From assembly GCF_006376675.1 (NCBI RefSeq), contig NZ_VEWK01000001.1:310001-374000 (forward strand): a DNA stretch of 64,000 bases. Direction: 5' to 3'. Shown one piece after another: positions 55,918 to 64,000 of this stretch. The stretch comes from Brucella pecoris (GTDB lineage Bacteria > Pseudomonadota > Alphaproteobacteria > Rhizobiales > Rhizobiaceae). The translations under genes were made by a program, and so were the position numbers. Position 1 is the first letter of the stretch. The number at the start of each line of letters is the position of its first letter. The notes below the pieces were generated by a model. The model did not search any database. It was given only the letters and a program-made list of their open reading frames with translations, and was not told the DNA's origin.

Positions 55918-56033
55918 AAATGTCAAATACCGCACAAACAGTTTGACCCAATATCGATCGAGTGGCTAACTCCAGCACCATTGAGACCGGAAACGCTTGG
56001 GCAGGAGCTGGAGCTTTCCGGTATGGAGGTGAG

Positions 56034-56741
56034 ATGGACAAGACAGTCGGAAGTCTGGCGGAGGCCGTTGACGGAATAGGTGAGGGTGCAACCGTCATGA
56101 TTGGTGGATTTGGTGGCTCCGGCGCGCCAATCGAACTCGTTCATGCTCTGATCGACAAAGGCCCAAAGAACCTGACGGTCATCAATAACAATGCAGGCAA
56201 TGGACGCATCGGTATTGCGGCCATGATCGATGCAGGGATGGTCAGGAAAATGATTTGTTCATTTCCTCGATCTTCCGATCCACGCGCATTCACCGATAGA
56301 TACATTGCCGGTGAAATCGACCTTGAACTTGTGCCGCAGGGAACGTTGGCAGAGCGTATCCGTGCGGGCGGTGCCGGTATTCCGGCTTTCTATACGCCGA
56401 CGGCCTACGGCACCGAGCTTGCCGAAGGCAAGATCATAGCCGAATTCGATGGACGATCTTACGTGCAGGAACGCTGGTTGAAAGCCGATTTCGCGCTCAT
56501 CAAAGCGCATTTTGGTGATACTCACGGCAATCTGACCTATCGCATGGCCGCGCGCAATTTCAATCCGCTTATGTGTATGGCGGCGGCCAAGACGATTGTG
56601 CAGGTCTCAGAAATTGTTCCGCTCGGCGACATAGAACCGGAAGACATCATCACGCCGGGTATCTTCGTCGATAATGTCGTCGAAGTTGCAAATCCGCAGC
56701 AGGAAGAAGAACTTATTCGGGCGGGAGTGGCTTACGTATGA
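56034..56741 (+). CDS. pcaI: 3-Oxoadipate CoA-transferase subunit A
   Basis: The protein is 235 aa; ATG 56034 follows GGAGGTGAG. VMIGGFGGSGAPIELVHAL is the family-1 CoA-transferase glycine-rich motif, and the subunit ends IFVDNVVEVANPQQEEEL. With PcaJ it transfers CoA from succinyl-CoA to beta-ketoadipate. It overlaps pcaJ by 4 bp (ATGA). Confidence 0.95.
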   Translation: MDKTVGSLAEAVDGIGEGATVMIGGFGGSGAPIELVHALIDKGPKNLTVINNNAGNGRIGIAAMIDAGMVRKMICSFPRSSDPRAFTDRYIAGEIDLELVPQGTLAERIRAGGAGIPAFYTPTAYGTELAEGKIIAEFDGRSYVQERWLKADFALIKAHFGDTHGNLTYRMAARNFNPLMCMAAAKTIVQVSEIVPLGDIEPEDIITPGIFVDNVVEVANPQQEEELIRAGVAYV

Positions 56742-57427
56742 TGATCGATCCTCACGAGGACATTAAACTGTCCAATGCCCAGATCGCATGGCGTGCTGCA
56801 CAGGATATTCAGGACGGCGCTTACGTAAATCTTGGAATTGGTTTTCCCGAAATGGTCGCCCGCTATCAGCCGGAAGGGCGCGAAGCAATTTTCCATACAG
56901 AAAACGGCATTCTGGATTTCGGCGACGCACCTCCGGTTGGTGAGGAAGACTGGGATCTGATCAATGCAGGTAAAAAGGCAGTTACGCTGAAGCCCGGAGC
57001 AGCATTCTTCCATCATGCCGATAGTTTCGCAATGGTGCGCGGTGGACATCTCGACATTGCAATTCTCGGTGCCTATCAGGTTGCCCAGAATGGTGATCTC
57101 GCTAATTGGCGAGTTGGGGCTAAAGGAGTGCCAGCAGTCGGCGGTGCGATGGACCTTGTGCACGGCGCGAAGCAAGTGGTTGTCATCACCGAGCATATGA
57201 CCAAGAAAGGCGAGCCGAAACTGGTCGAAAAGTGCACTTTTCCACTGACAGGCGTCGCATGTATCACTCGCATCTATACCAGCCATGCCGTGATCGACAT
57301 TGACAAGGGCCGTTTCGTTTTGCGTGAAAAACTGGCGGCGATGACGCTGGAAGACCTTCAGGCCATGACTGGTGCGGAGCTTCATATTGACGGCCCGGTT
57401 GCCGATCTCATCGTCCCCGAACTGTGA
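56738..57427 (+). CDS. pcaJ: 3-Oxoadipate CoA-transferase subunit B
   Basis: The protein is 229 aa, starting ATG 56738 (or the adjacent ATG 56741). YVNLGIGFPEMVARY and FHTENGILDFG, with catalytic Glu55, are the subunit-B signatures; GGAMDLVHGAKQVVV follows. It forms the active enzyme with PcaI, giving beta-ketoadipyl-CoA. Confidence 0.95.
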   Translation: MMIDPHEDIKLSNAQIAWRAAQDIQDGAYVNLGIGFPEMVARYQPEGREAIFHTENGILDFGDAPPVGEEDWDLINAGKKAVTLKPGAAFFHHADSFAMVRGGHLDIAILGAYQVAQNGDLANWRVGAKGVPAVGGAMDLVHGAKQVVVITEHMTKKGEPKLVEKCTFPLTGVACITRIYTSHAVIDIDKGRFVLREKLAAMTLEDLQAMTGAELHIDGPVADLIVPEL

Positions 57428-57436
57428 GGCCATACC

Positions 57437-58639
57437 ATGAATGAAGCCTATATCTGCGACTATATCCGCACTCCCATCGGTCGTTTCGGCGGCGCGCTTT
57501 CATCAATCCGTGCGGACGATCTTGGTGCTATTCCATTGAAAGCACTTATGGAACGTAACAGCTCCGTCGACTGGGAAGGAGTCGATGACGTTATCTTCGG
57601 CTCGGCCAATCAGGCGGGGGAAGACAACCGCGATGTTGCGCGCATGTCACTGCTTTTGGCTGGATTGCCTGTTGGGATATCAGGAACGACGATCAACCGT
57701 CTCTGCGGTTCCGGGATGGATGCAGTCATAACTGCCGCACGCGCTATCAGGGCGGGCGAGGCAGAATTGCTTATAGCGGGTGGTGTGGAAAGCATGAGCC
57801 GTGCTCCCTTCGTTATGCCGAAGGCCGATAGTGCATTTTCACGCAAGGCGGAAATTTTCGATACGACAATCGGCTGGCGGTTCATCAATCCTTTGATGAA
57901 AAGGCAGTACGGCGTTGATTCCATGCCGGAGACGGGTGAAAACGTCGCCGAAGATTTCCATGTCTCACGGCAAGATCAGGACGCATTTGCACTTCGCAGC
58001 CAGGAGAAGGCGGCTGCTGCACAGGCCAATGGACGCCTTGCGAAGGAAATCGCTCCGGTTACGATCCCGCAGCGCAGGGGTGATCCCTTGATTGTCGAAC
58101 AAGACGAACACCCTCGCGCTACGAGCTTGGAAGCACTGGCGAAGCTGGGTACGCCCTTCCGCGAGAGTGGTACTGTGACGGCTGGCAATGCTTCCGGTGT
58201 CAATGATGGAGCAGCAGCACTCATCATCGCGTCTGAAGCCTCCATCAAGAAATACGGTCTCACGCCAATTGCCCGTATCATGGGCGGAGCCACCGCAGGT
58301 GTTCCTCCACGCATCATGGGCATCGGCCCGGCCCCGGCAACAAAGAAGCTTTCTGCACGCATCGGCATTGCACCCGATGCATTCGATGTGATCGAACTGA
58401 ATGAAGCGTTTGCCTCGCAAGGACTGGCAGTTTTGCGCGATCTGGGAATTGCCGACGATGACAAGCGCATCAACCCGAACGGTGGAGCGATTGCGCTCGG
58501 ACACCCGCTCGGCATGTCTGGTGCACGCATTGCAGGCACGGCGGCGCTCGAACTCTCGCTCAACGGTGGCAAATATGCTCTCGCAACGATGTGCATCGGC
58601 GTCGGGCAGGGCATTGCAATCGCGCTAGAGCGCGTTTGA
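57437..58639 (+). CDS. pcaF: 3-Oxoadipyl-CoA thiolase
   Basis: The protein is 400 aa of the thiolase family. Acyl-binding Cys90 is in INRLCGSGMDAV; NPNGGAIALGHPLGMSGARI carries the catalytic His, and ATMCIGVGQG the second Cys. It cleaves beta-ketoadipyl-CoA to succinyl-CoA and acetyl-CoA. It ends the pcaIJF unit, 9 bp after pcaJ, with a terminator behind it. Confidence 0.95.
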   Translation: MNEAYICDYIRTPIGRFGGALSSIRADDLGAIPLKALMERNSSVDWEGVDDVIFGSANQAGEDNRDVARMSLLLAGLPVGISGTTINRLCGSGMDAVITAARAIRAGEAELLIAGGVESMSRAPFVMPKADSAFSRKAEIFDTTIGWRFINPLMKRQYGVDSMPETGENVAEDFHVSRQDQDAFALRSQEKAAAAQANGRLAKEIAPVTIPQRRGDPLIVEQDEHPRATSLEALAKLGTPFRESGTVTAGNASGVNDGAAALIIASEASIKKYGLTPIARIMGGATAGVPPRIMGIGPAPATKKLSARIGIAPDAFDVIELNEAFASQGLAVLRDLGIADDDKRINPNGGAIALGHPLGMSGARIAGTAALELSLNGGKYALATMCIGVGQGIAIALERV

Positions 58640-58652
58640 GTCTGAATAAATG

Positions 58653-58684
58653 ACAAATCCGAGCACTTTTGCGCCCGGATTTGT
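58653..58684 (+). terminator. Terminator after pcaF
   Basis: ACAAATCCG and CGGATTTGT are perfect 9-bp arms around 14 bases with an inner GC/GC pairing, followed by TGTTT. It lies 13 bp after the pcaF stop. Confidence 0.8.
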
Positions 58685-58814
58685 TGTTTCTGACAGAGCA
58701 GATACGACTTTTGTATTCTTGGGCGACTACAATATTGCCCGCGCCTACCGATCAAGTTAGCATGACCTCATTACAACAACGGCGGGAACAACCCGTCGAA
58801 CCAAAATGGGGAAC

Positions 58815-59864
58815 ATGTCGATGAAAATGGCTCGCCTTGCCCTGATGGGTGGACTCCTCGCAACCGCGCTTTATACTGGCTCCGCTGCTGCCCGTGACCT
58901 GACGGTCGTTTCCTGGGGTGGTAATTATCAGGACGCCCAGCGTGAAATCTACTTCAAGCCTTTTTCCGAGAAGACCGGCAAGCCCTTGCTGGATGAATCC
59001 TGGGACGGCGGCTATGGCGTCGTTCAGGCTAAAGTAAAGGCAGGATCGCCTAATTGGGATGTCGTGCAGGTGGAGGCCGAAGAGCTCGCCCTCGGCTGTG
59101 CGGACGGCCTTTACGAGAAGATTGATTGGGACAAAGTTGGAGGCAAGGACAAATTCCTCGACAGCGCAGTCAATGATTGCGGTGTAGGTGCGATCGTATG
59201 GTCGACAGCAATCGCCTATAACGCAGATAAGCTGAAAGAAGGCCCTCAGTCTTGGGCAGACTTCTGGGATGTGAAAAAAATTCCGGGCAAGCGTTCCTTA
59301 CGTAAGGGTGCCAAGTATACGCTTGAGTTCGCGCTCCTGGCTGACGGGGTGAGTAAGGACGAAGTCTATGATGTGCTCTCAACCCCGGAAGGTGTGGATC
59401 GCGCATTCAAGAAACTTGATGAACTGAAACCGAACATCGTCTGGTGGGAAGCAGGAGCGCAGCCGCTGCAATTGCTGGCCTCAGATGAAGTGGTGATGGC
59501 CTCGGCCTACAATGGACGTATCACTGGCATAAACAGGAGCGAAGGCAAGAATTTCAAGGTGGTCTGGCCGGGCAGCATTTATGCTGTCGACAGTTGGGTG
59601 ATCCTGAAGGATGCGGAGAACAAAGATGCGGGATTGGATTTCATTGCTTTTGCTAGCGAGCCCGATAATCAAGTGAAATTGCCCAAGTATGTCGCCTATG
59701 GCCTGCCGAACAAGGAGGCTGCAAGCAAGGTGCCTGCTGAGTTCGCATCCGATCTTCCGACGGCTGAAGCCAATCTGAAAGATGCCCTTCCGCTTAACGT
59801 CGATTTCTGGATCGATAATTCCGAAGAGTTGACGAAGCGTTTCAACGCCTGGTTGGCGCAATAA
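58815..59864 (+). CDS. Spermidine/putrescine-type ABC transporter substrate-binding protein
   Basis: The protein is 349 aa from ATG 58815 (GGGGAAC before it). A signal peptide of about 25 residues ends TGSAAA. RDLTVVSWGGNYQDAQREIYFKPF starts a PotD/PotF-like fold; PNWDVVQVEAEELALGCADG and WWEAGAQPLQLLASDEVVMA are further family blocks. It carries a ligand, perhaps a polyamine or an amino acid derivative, to the permeases encoded downstream. A hairpin separates it from the ATPase gene. Confidence 0.88.
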   Translation: MSMKMARLALMGGLLATALYTGSAAARDLTVVSWGGNYQDAQREIYFKPFSEKTGKPLLDESWDGGYGVVQAKVKAGSPNWDVVQVEAEELALGCADGLYEKIDWDKVGGKDKFLDSAVNDCGVGAIVWSTAIAYNADKLKEGPQSWADFWDVKKIPGKRSLRKGAKYTLEFALLADGVSKDEVYDVLSTPEGVDRAFKKLDELKPNIVWWEAGAQPLQLLASDEVVMASAYNGRITGINRSEGKNFKVVWPGSIYAVDSWVILKDAENKDAGLDFIAFASEPDNQVKLPKYVAYGLPNKEAASKVPAEFASDLPTAEANLKDALPLNVDFWIDNSEELTKRFNAWLAQ

Positions 59865-59876
59865 TCCACAATCATA

Positions 59877-59904
59877 GCCTCGTCCGTGCAAACTCGGACG
59901 AGGC
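59877..59904 (+). terminator. Attenuator hairpin after the binding-protein gene
   Basis: GCCTCGTCCG and CGGACGAGGC are perfect 10-bp arms around 8 bases, followed by TTTCCTGTTTT. It lies between the binding-protein and ATPase genes, so it should raise the binding protein relative to the membrane part. Confidence 0.8.
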
Positions 59905-59935
59905 TTTCCTGTTTTCCGGAAGATGGAGTGATTCA

Positions 59936-61003
59936 TTGACGGACTGCCGCATCCGCTTCGAGAATATCAGCAAATCCTATGGTGATTTCAAAGTTATAGA
60001 TGATTTGAACCTCGATATAGATCGAGGTGAATTCGTGAGCCTGCTTGGGCCTTCTGGTTCTGGCAAGACGACGCTTCTGATGATGCTTGCTGGGTTCGAA
60101 AGTCCGAGCAGTGGAACAATTCACGTCGATGGCAAAGCAATCAACACGGTTCCTTCCTACAAGCGTAATATGGGGGTGGTTTTTCAGAACTATGCGCTTT
60201 TCCCCCATATGACAGTTGGCGAGAATGTCGCCTTTCCGTTGCAAATGCGCGGCCTTGGGAAGGCGGAGATCGGCAAACTGGTGGATAAAGTGCTTGATAT
60301 GGTGCAGCTTTCCACGATGCGCGAACGCAAGCCGTCCCAGCTCTCCGGCGGGCAGCAACAGCGTGTTGCGCTTGCTCGAGCACTGGTTTTCGAACCGGGA
60401 GTGGTCTTGATGGATGAGCCGCTCGGCGCGCTTGACAAACAATTGCGCGAACAGATGCAACTCGACATCCGTGCGCTGCATAGCCGGTTGGGATTGACGA
60501 TTGTTTTCGTCACCCATGACCAAAGCGAAGCCCTGACCATGTCTGACAGGATTGCTGTTTTCAACAAAGGAAAAATCGAACAGATAGGCACACCGCGCAC
60601 GATTTACGACGAGCCGCACACGAGGTTTGTCGCCGAGTTCATTGGTGAAACCAATCTCACTGAAGGGACAATCGAGCGGCTTGAAGGCACCAGCGCTTTT
60701 ATTCGTTTGAGCAATGGCGGCACGCTAACCGCGTCATCAAAGGGAACGCTTGTGATGGGACAGAAAGTTCTCCTGTCCATCCGGCCCGAGCGTATTGAGC
60801 TGGGTAGCGAGGGCAATTCAGACAATCTTCTCAGAACTCGCGTGATTGACAATGTCTATCAGGGAGATCATCTCCGTATCCAGCTTGATGGCCGCGCCCA
60901 TGATTTCATCGTACGCCTTGACAGGAAAGCGCGTGAATGGACGCCTGGAACGGATGTAGTTGCAGGGTTCAACGCCGCTGATTGCTGGACTATCGCAACA
61001 TGA
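59936..61003 (+). CDS. Spermidine/putrescine-type ABC transporter ATPase (PotA family)
   Basis: The protein is 355 aa. TTG 59936 is taken as start; GATGGAGTGATTCA precedes it, and no ATG lies between it and the Walker A motif in a fitting place. Walker A GPSGSGKTTLLMMLAG, signature [15 protein letters not shown], Walker B VLMDEPLGALDKQLR and VTHDQSEAL are present, with a C-terminal TOBE domain (LLSIRPERIEL). The last codons overlap the first permease gene by 4 bp. Confidence 0.92.
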   Translation: MTDCRIRFENISKSYGDFKVIDDLNLDIDRGEFVSLLGPSGSGKTTLLMMLAGFESPSSGTIHVDGKAINTVPSYKRNMGVVFQNYALFPHMTVGENVAFPLQMRGLGKAEIGKLVDKVLDMVQLSTMRERKPSQLSGGQQQRVALARALVFEPGVVLMDEPLGALDKQLREQMQLDIRALHSRLGLTIVFVTHDQSEALTMSDRIAVFNKGKIEQIGTPRTIYDEPHTRFVAEFIGETNLTEGTIERLEGTSAFIRLSNGGTLTASSKGTLVMGQKVLLSIRPERIELGSEGNSDNLLRTRVIDNVYQGDHLRIQLDGRAHDFIVRLDRKAREWTPGTDVVAGFNAADCWTIAT

Positions 61004-62175
61004 CGGTTCTGTCCGGCAAAACTGTCCGAGCGATGCTCCTGATCGCGCCTTTACTTGTTTTCATAGCCTTATTTTTCCTGTGGCCTCTCGGGGTGATGAT
61101 GAAACAGGCTGTGTCCGATACGGCGGTTTTGCGCGTTCTTCCTCAAACAGCCGAGGCTGTGAGCCTGTGGGACGGGCGATCGGGGCCGTCACCGGATATG
61201 AAGCAGGCTCTGGTGACGGATCTCAAGTCCTCCACCGATCAGCAGGCTGTAGGAGACATGGTTCGCCGTTTGAACAGCGCTCAATCAGGCTTTCGAACCT
61301 TGATGAGCAAAACGCTGTCGGCCATAGAGAAGGGCGATCCTGTTCCTGACCTGGAAACGATCGACAAGCGATGGAGCCGACCGGAATTCTGGCAGGCGAT
61401 TGCAAATGCGCTTTCTCCAACAACTGATCGCAACCTGCTTGCAGCCGTTGACATGGAACGCGATACGTCTGGCGAGATTGTTTCTATGGCGCCTGGCACA
61501 TCGGCCAACCGGGCAATAATGCTGCGTACATTCTGGATCGCTGCGCTGGTGACGCTGGCCTGTGCGGTGATCGGTTACCCCTATGCTGTCTTGCTTACAT
61601 CGTCTACGGGTTGGGTCAGAAATGTACTTTTTGCTGCCGTTCTGCTGCCGTTATGGACATCGTTGCTGGTGCGAACCGCTGCCTGGTTCATCCTTCTGCA
61701 GGACAAGGGTCTTATCAATGATGCATTGATCTGGCTCGGCATTACGGATTCGCCTTTCCCATTGATTTTCAACAGGGCAGGTGTGGTGATAGCCATGACG
61801 CATGTGCTTTTGCCGTTCATGGTGCTTCCGATCTATAGTGTGCTTGTATCGATCCCAAGCAATCTGATGCCAGCGGCTGCATCACTCGGTGCGCCACCGT
61901 GGAGGGCTTTTCTGCGTGTATTGCTGCCATTGAGCATGCGCGGCATCCTGTCCGGAATGCTGCTCGTGTTCATGAGCGCTATTGGCTATTACATCACCCC
62001 GGCATTGATTGGTGGACCGAGCGATCAGATGATAAGCTCGATCATCGCCTATTATGCGACCGGTTCAGCCAACTGGGGTATGGCTGGCGCACTCGGACTC
62101 GTGTTGCTGGTTGCCTGTCTTATACTCTACGCTGTGTACGGACGGCTTACCGCTGACGAACAGGGGAGGGCGTAA
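61000..62175 (+). CDS. ABC transporter permease (PotB-like) with an enlarged first periplasmic loop
   Basis: The protein is 391 aa from ATG 61000 (ATGA overlap). Helix 1 is at about 11-34. Helix 2 does not begin until about residue 170, leaving roughly 130 mostly polar residues outside, where ordinary PotB proteins have a few tens. The rest is a normal binding-protein-dependent permease: AAASLGAPPWRAFLRVLLPL is the EAA loop and SAIGYYITPALIGGPSDQMI follows. It pairs with the next gene's product. Confidence 0.9.
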   Translation: MTVLSGKTVRAMLLIAPLLVFIALFFLWPLGVMMKQAVSDTAVLRVLPQTAEAVSLWDGRSGPSPDMKQALVTDLKSSTDQQAVGDMVRRLNSAQSGFRTLMSKTLSAIEKGDPVPDLETIDKRWSRPEFWQAIANALSPTTDRNLLAAVDMERDTSGEIVSMAPGTSANRAIMLRTFWIAALVTLACAVIGYPYAVLLTSSTGWVRNVLFAAVLLPLWTSLLVRTAAWFILLQDKGLINDALIWLGITDSPFPLIFNRAGVVIAMTHVLLPFMVLPIYSVLVSIPSNLMPAAASLGAPPWRAFLRVLLPLSMRGILSGMLLVFMSAIGYYITPALIGGPSDQMISSIIAYYATGSANWGMAGALGLVLLVACLILYAVYGRLTADEQGRA

Positions 62176-62177
62176 GC

Positions 62178-62972
62178 ATGGGGCGCATTGCGAAAATCAT
62201 GTTCGGTATCGCAGCGGTGGTTTTTTTGATCGCGCCGCTGTTCGCCATCCTTCCGCTTGCTTTTACATCCAGCGTATTCCTGACCTATCCGGTGCCCGGC
62301 TGGTCGGTACGCTGGTTTGAAGAACTTGCTACGGCCGACGTCTGGCGGCGCGCAATCGTTAACAGCCTGATTATCGGTTCAGGAACGACGATTTTGGCGA
62401 CTGTGCTGGGAACCATGGCCGCACTGGGCTTGCGCAGCAGGACCTTGTTTCTTTCCGGCCCCATTAAAACTCTGTTCCTGTTGCCCATGGTCGTTCCCGC
62501 TGTCGTCATGGGCGTAGGGATGCAGTTGTTATTCGTGCGACTTGGTATAGCGAATTCCTATCTTGGCGTGATCGTTGCTCATACCGTGATTTCGATACCC
62601 TTTGTTCTCGTGAGTGTTACCGGGGCGCTGGCTGGTATTGACAGGCGTGTCGAACTTGCAGCCGAGAGCCTGGGCGCATCACCTTTGACAGTGTTTCGAA
62701 AAATTACTCTTCCGCTTGCCATGCCGGGCATAGCTTCCGGTGCTGTGCTTGCTTTTGCTACTTCGCTGGACGAGGTTGTGCTGACACTGTTTGTTGCTGG
62801 TCCAAATCAGCGCACCTTGGCGCGTCAGATGTTTTCGACAATCCGAGAGAATATTAGCCCGGCTATAGCTTCCGCAGCATTTCTGTTCATTGCAGGCACG
62901 GTACTTTTAGGCCTTGCAGCCATGTTCTTTCGTCGAAAGCACGTGAGCGGAGTGGGAACCGCCGCCACTTGA
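62178..62972 (+). CDS. ABC transporter permease, PotC family
   Basis: The protein is 264 aa; ATG 62178 follows AGGGGAGGGCGTAAGC, 2 bp after the previous stop. It has six helices. LAAESLGASPLTVFRKITLPLAMPG is the EAA loop, and FATSLDEVVLTLFVAGPNQRTLARQ is typical of PotC. It completes the importer. It converges on the Lrp-family gene. Confidence 0.93.
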   Translation: MGRIAKIMFGIAAVVFLIAPLFAILPLAFTSSVFLTYPVPGWSVRWFEELATADVWRRAIVNSLIIGSGTTILATVLGTMAALGLRSRTLFLSGPIKTLFLLPMVVPAVVMGVGMQLLFVRLGIANSYLGVIVAHTVISIPFVLVSVTGALAGIDRRVELAAESLGASPLTVFRKITLPLAMPGIASGAVLAFATSLDEVVLTLFVAGPNQRTLARQMFSTIRENISPAIASAAFLFIAGTVLLGLAAMFFRRKHVSGVGTAAT

Positions 62973-62998
62973 TGCAGCTCTTTTTATCCGAAGTCGTT

Positions 62999-63427
62999 TT
63001 AGCGATCAATCCGCGTCGAAAGGATGATGGATGACATCGTACGCTCGACACCTTCCAGCGCACCTATGCGATCCAGAACGGCGTCGAGCTCTTGTATGGA
63101 CGGAGCTTCGACAACGACGATCATATCGAAGTGACCGCTGACAGAATGAAGCGAACGGACGGCCATCATGCCACGCAGTGCCGTTTCGACTTTCGGAGCA
63201 AGTTTGGGTAATGCTGTCACCAGCACATGAGCGCGAACCAGATCGCGCTCGAATTCCGGAGCGATTCGCACCGTATAACCTTCAATAACTCCACGTTTTT
63301 CCAGCTTTTCGATCCGGCTTTGGACTGTGGTGCGAGAGACGCCGAGGCGCCTCGCAAGGTCCGCCGTAGAGGCGCGGGCATTTTCACGGAGGAGGGCGAT
63401 GAGTGTGAGGTCGGCTTCTGTCGTCAT
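62999..63427 (-). CDS. Lrp/AsnC-family transcriptional regulator
   Basis: The protein is 142 aa from ATG 63427; the longer upstream frame has no family match. The N-terminal helix-turn-helix (LIALLRENARASTADLARRLGVSRTTVQSRIEKLEKRG) is followed by the RAM domain (ALVTALPKLAPK-like segment, SVSGHFDMIVVVEAPSI). It is divergent from a saccharopine dehydrogenase-like gene, so a role in lysine or related amino acid metabolism is likely. A perfect dyad lies just upstream. Confidence 0.9.
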   Translation of the reverse strand: MTTEADLTLIALLRENARASTADLARRLGVSRTTVQSRIEKLEKRGVIEGYTVRIAPEFERDLVRAHVLVTALPKLAPKVETALRGMMAVRSLHSVSGHFDMIVVVEAPSIQELDAVLDRIGALEGVERTMSSIILSTRIDR

Positions 63428-63431
63428 AATG

Positions 63432-63452
63432 CATATTAAATACGTTAATATG
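63432..63452. promoter_or_regulatory. Dyad upstream of the Lrp-family gene
   Basis: CATATTAA-ATACG-TTAATATG is a perfect inverted repeat of 21 bp, 4 bp before the regulator start. AT-rich dyads of this kind fit Lrp/AsnC binding and autoregulation. TTGCAT repeats at 63495, 63516 and 63529 lie on the other side of the divergent region. Confidence 0.55.
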
Positions 63453-63550
63453 TGCAAATAAACAACGTCATATCGTCGGTTTGTATGCTTCTTTTTGCAT
63501 GGAACTATGCGATTCTTGCATATCCGATTTGCATTCCAAGGGGAAAACAC

Positions 63551-64000
63551 ATGAAAGAGATCGTTGTTGTCGGCGCAGGCAAAATCGGCGCCACCATTGC
63601 CGATCTTCTCGCTTCCACAGGCGAGTATGCCGTCACCGTTGTCGATCGCTCTCAGGAACAGCTCGATGCTCTGGAGTCCGGTGCAGAAGTCAAGACGCAG
63701 GCACTAGCTATTGAAGATGCCAAGGCTCTTGAAGCCGCTCTTACTGGCAAGTTCGCCGTACTCAGCGCAGCTCCATTTCATCTGACGACCCGTATTGCCG
63801 AAGCTGCAGCGAAGGCGGGCGTTCACTATCTGGACCTCACTGAAGACGTGGCAAGCACCCGCCGTGTCAAGGAGCTTGCGAAGGAAGCCAAGACGGCCTT
63901 CATTCCACAGTGTGGCCTTGCCCCCGGCTTCATCTCTATCGTTGCCTATGATCTGGCGAAGCGCTTCGATAAACTCGACAACGTTCGTATGCGCGTTGGC
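63551..64000 (+). CDS. Saccharopine dehydrogenase-family protein (partial, 3' end outside window)
   Basis: The first 150 codons are present. ATG 63551 follows AAGGGGAAAACAC. EIVVVGAGKIGATIADLLASTG is the NAD(P)-binding Rossmann motif; VLSAAPFHLTTRIAEAA, GVHYLDLTED and FIPQCGLAPGFISIVA match saccharopine dehydrogenase-like/lysine-degradation proteins. It probably oxidises or cleaves saccharopine in lysine catabolism. The substrate cannot be fixed from this part. The divergent Lrp-family gene is the likely regulator. Confidence 0.88.
   Translation, partial: MKEIVVVGAGKIGATIADLLASTGEYAVTVVDRSQEQLDALESGAEVKTQALAIEDAKALEAALTGKFAVLSAAPFHLTTRIAEAAAKAGVHYLDLTEDVASTRRVKELAKEAKTAFIPQCGLAPGFISIVAYDLAKRFDKLDNVRMRVG

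Overview
The window looks like a chromosome segment of an alphaproteobacterium of the Brucella/Ochrobactrum group. The UgpB and UgpE proteins, the pcaDCHGB gene order with a divergent LysR-type pcaQ, the DUF1127 micro-protein and a Rhizobiales-type interspersed repeat all fit this. No rRNA, tRNA, CRISPR array, insertion sequence or phage gene was seen. Almost everything is transport and catabolism of small organic acids, sugar acids, peptides, purines and aromatic acids.

Layout. 1-1811: start of a kdp potassium-pump operon (kdpA cut by the left edge, kdpF, and a 28-codon membrane micro-ORF in front). 1980-6616: flavoprotein dehydrogenase, TSUP exporter, class IV aminotransferase and EamA exporter. 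6823-10258: DUF1127 and DUF2938 proteins, then a purine permease (AzgA-type) and a nucleobase deaminase. 10422-21393: sugar-acid locus with a TRAP transporter, an FAH-fold enzyme, an enolase-superfamily dehydratase, two NAD-dependent dehydrogenases, an FAD-linked oxidase, a GntR regulator, gluconate 5-dehydrogenase and gluconokinase; a perfect 9-5-9 dyad upstream of the FAH gene is a likely operator. 21396-23168: SLC13 carrier. 23288-27456: ugpBAEC glycerol-3-phosphate-type ABC transporter.

27861-33424: LacI-family regulator, an 18-bp perfect palindrome, a polar amino acid ABC transporter, a 2-hydroxyacid dehydrogenase and a small alpha/beta-barrel protein. 33437-41389: M19 dipeptidase divergent from a dipeptide ABC transporter and a serine (S12) peptidase, an apparent peptide-scavenging unit with tandem operator-like dyads in the shared promoter. 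41597-43288: adenine deaminase.

43289-58639: a near-complete route from 4-hydroxybenzoate to succinyl-CoA and acetyl-CoA. PobA (with AraC-type PobR) makes protocatechuate; PcaHG, PcaB, PcaC and PcaD convert it to beta-ketoadipate; PcaIJ and PcaF finish the route. PcaQ and an IclR-type PcaR are the local regulators. A five-gene branched-chain-type ABC transporter next to pcaB has a PcaQ-box-like site upstream and is probably the protocatechuate importer. 58815-62972: polyamine-type ABC transporter. 62999-64000: Lrp-family regulator divergent from a saccharopine dehydrogenase-like gene cut by the right edge.

Many ORFs extend upstream of the real start; starts here were chosen by ribosome-binding site, family N-terminus and gene overlap. 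Function calls rest on motifs and remembered family sequences, not on a search.
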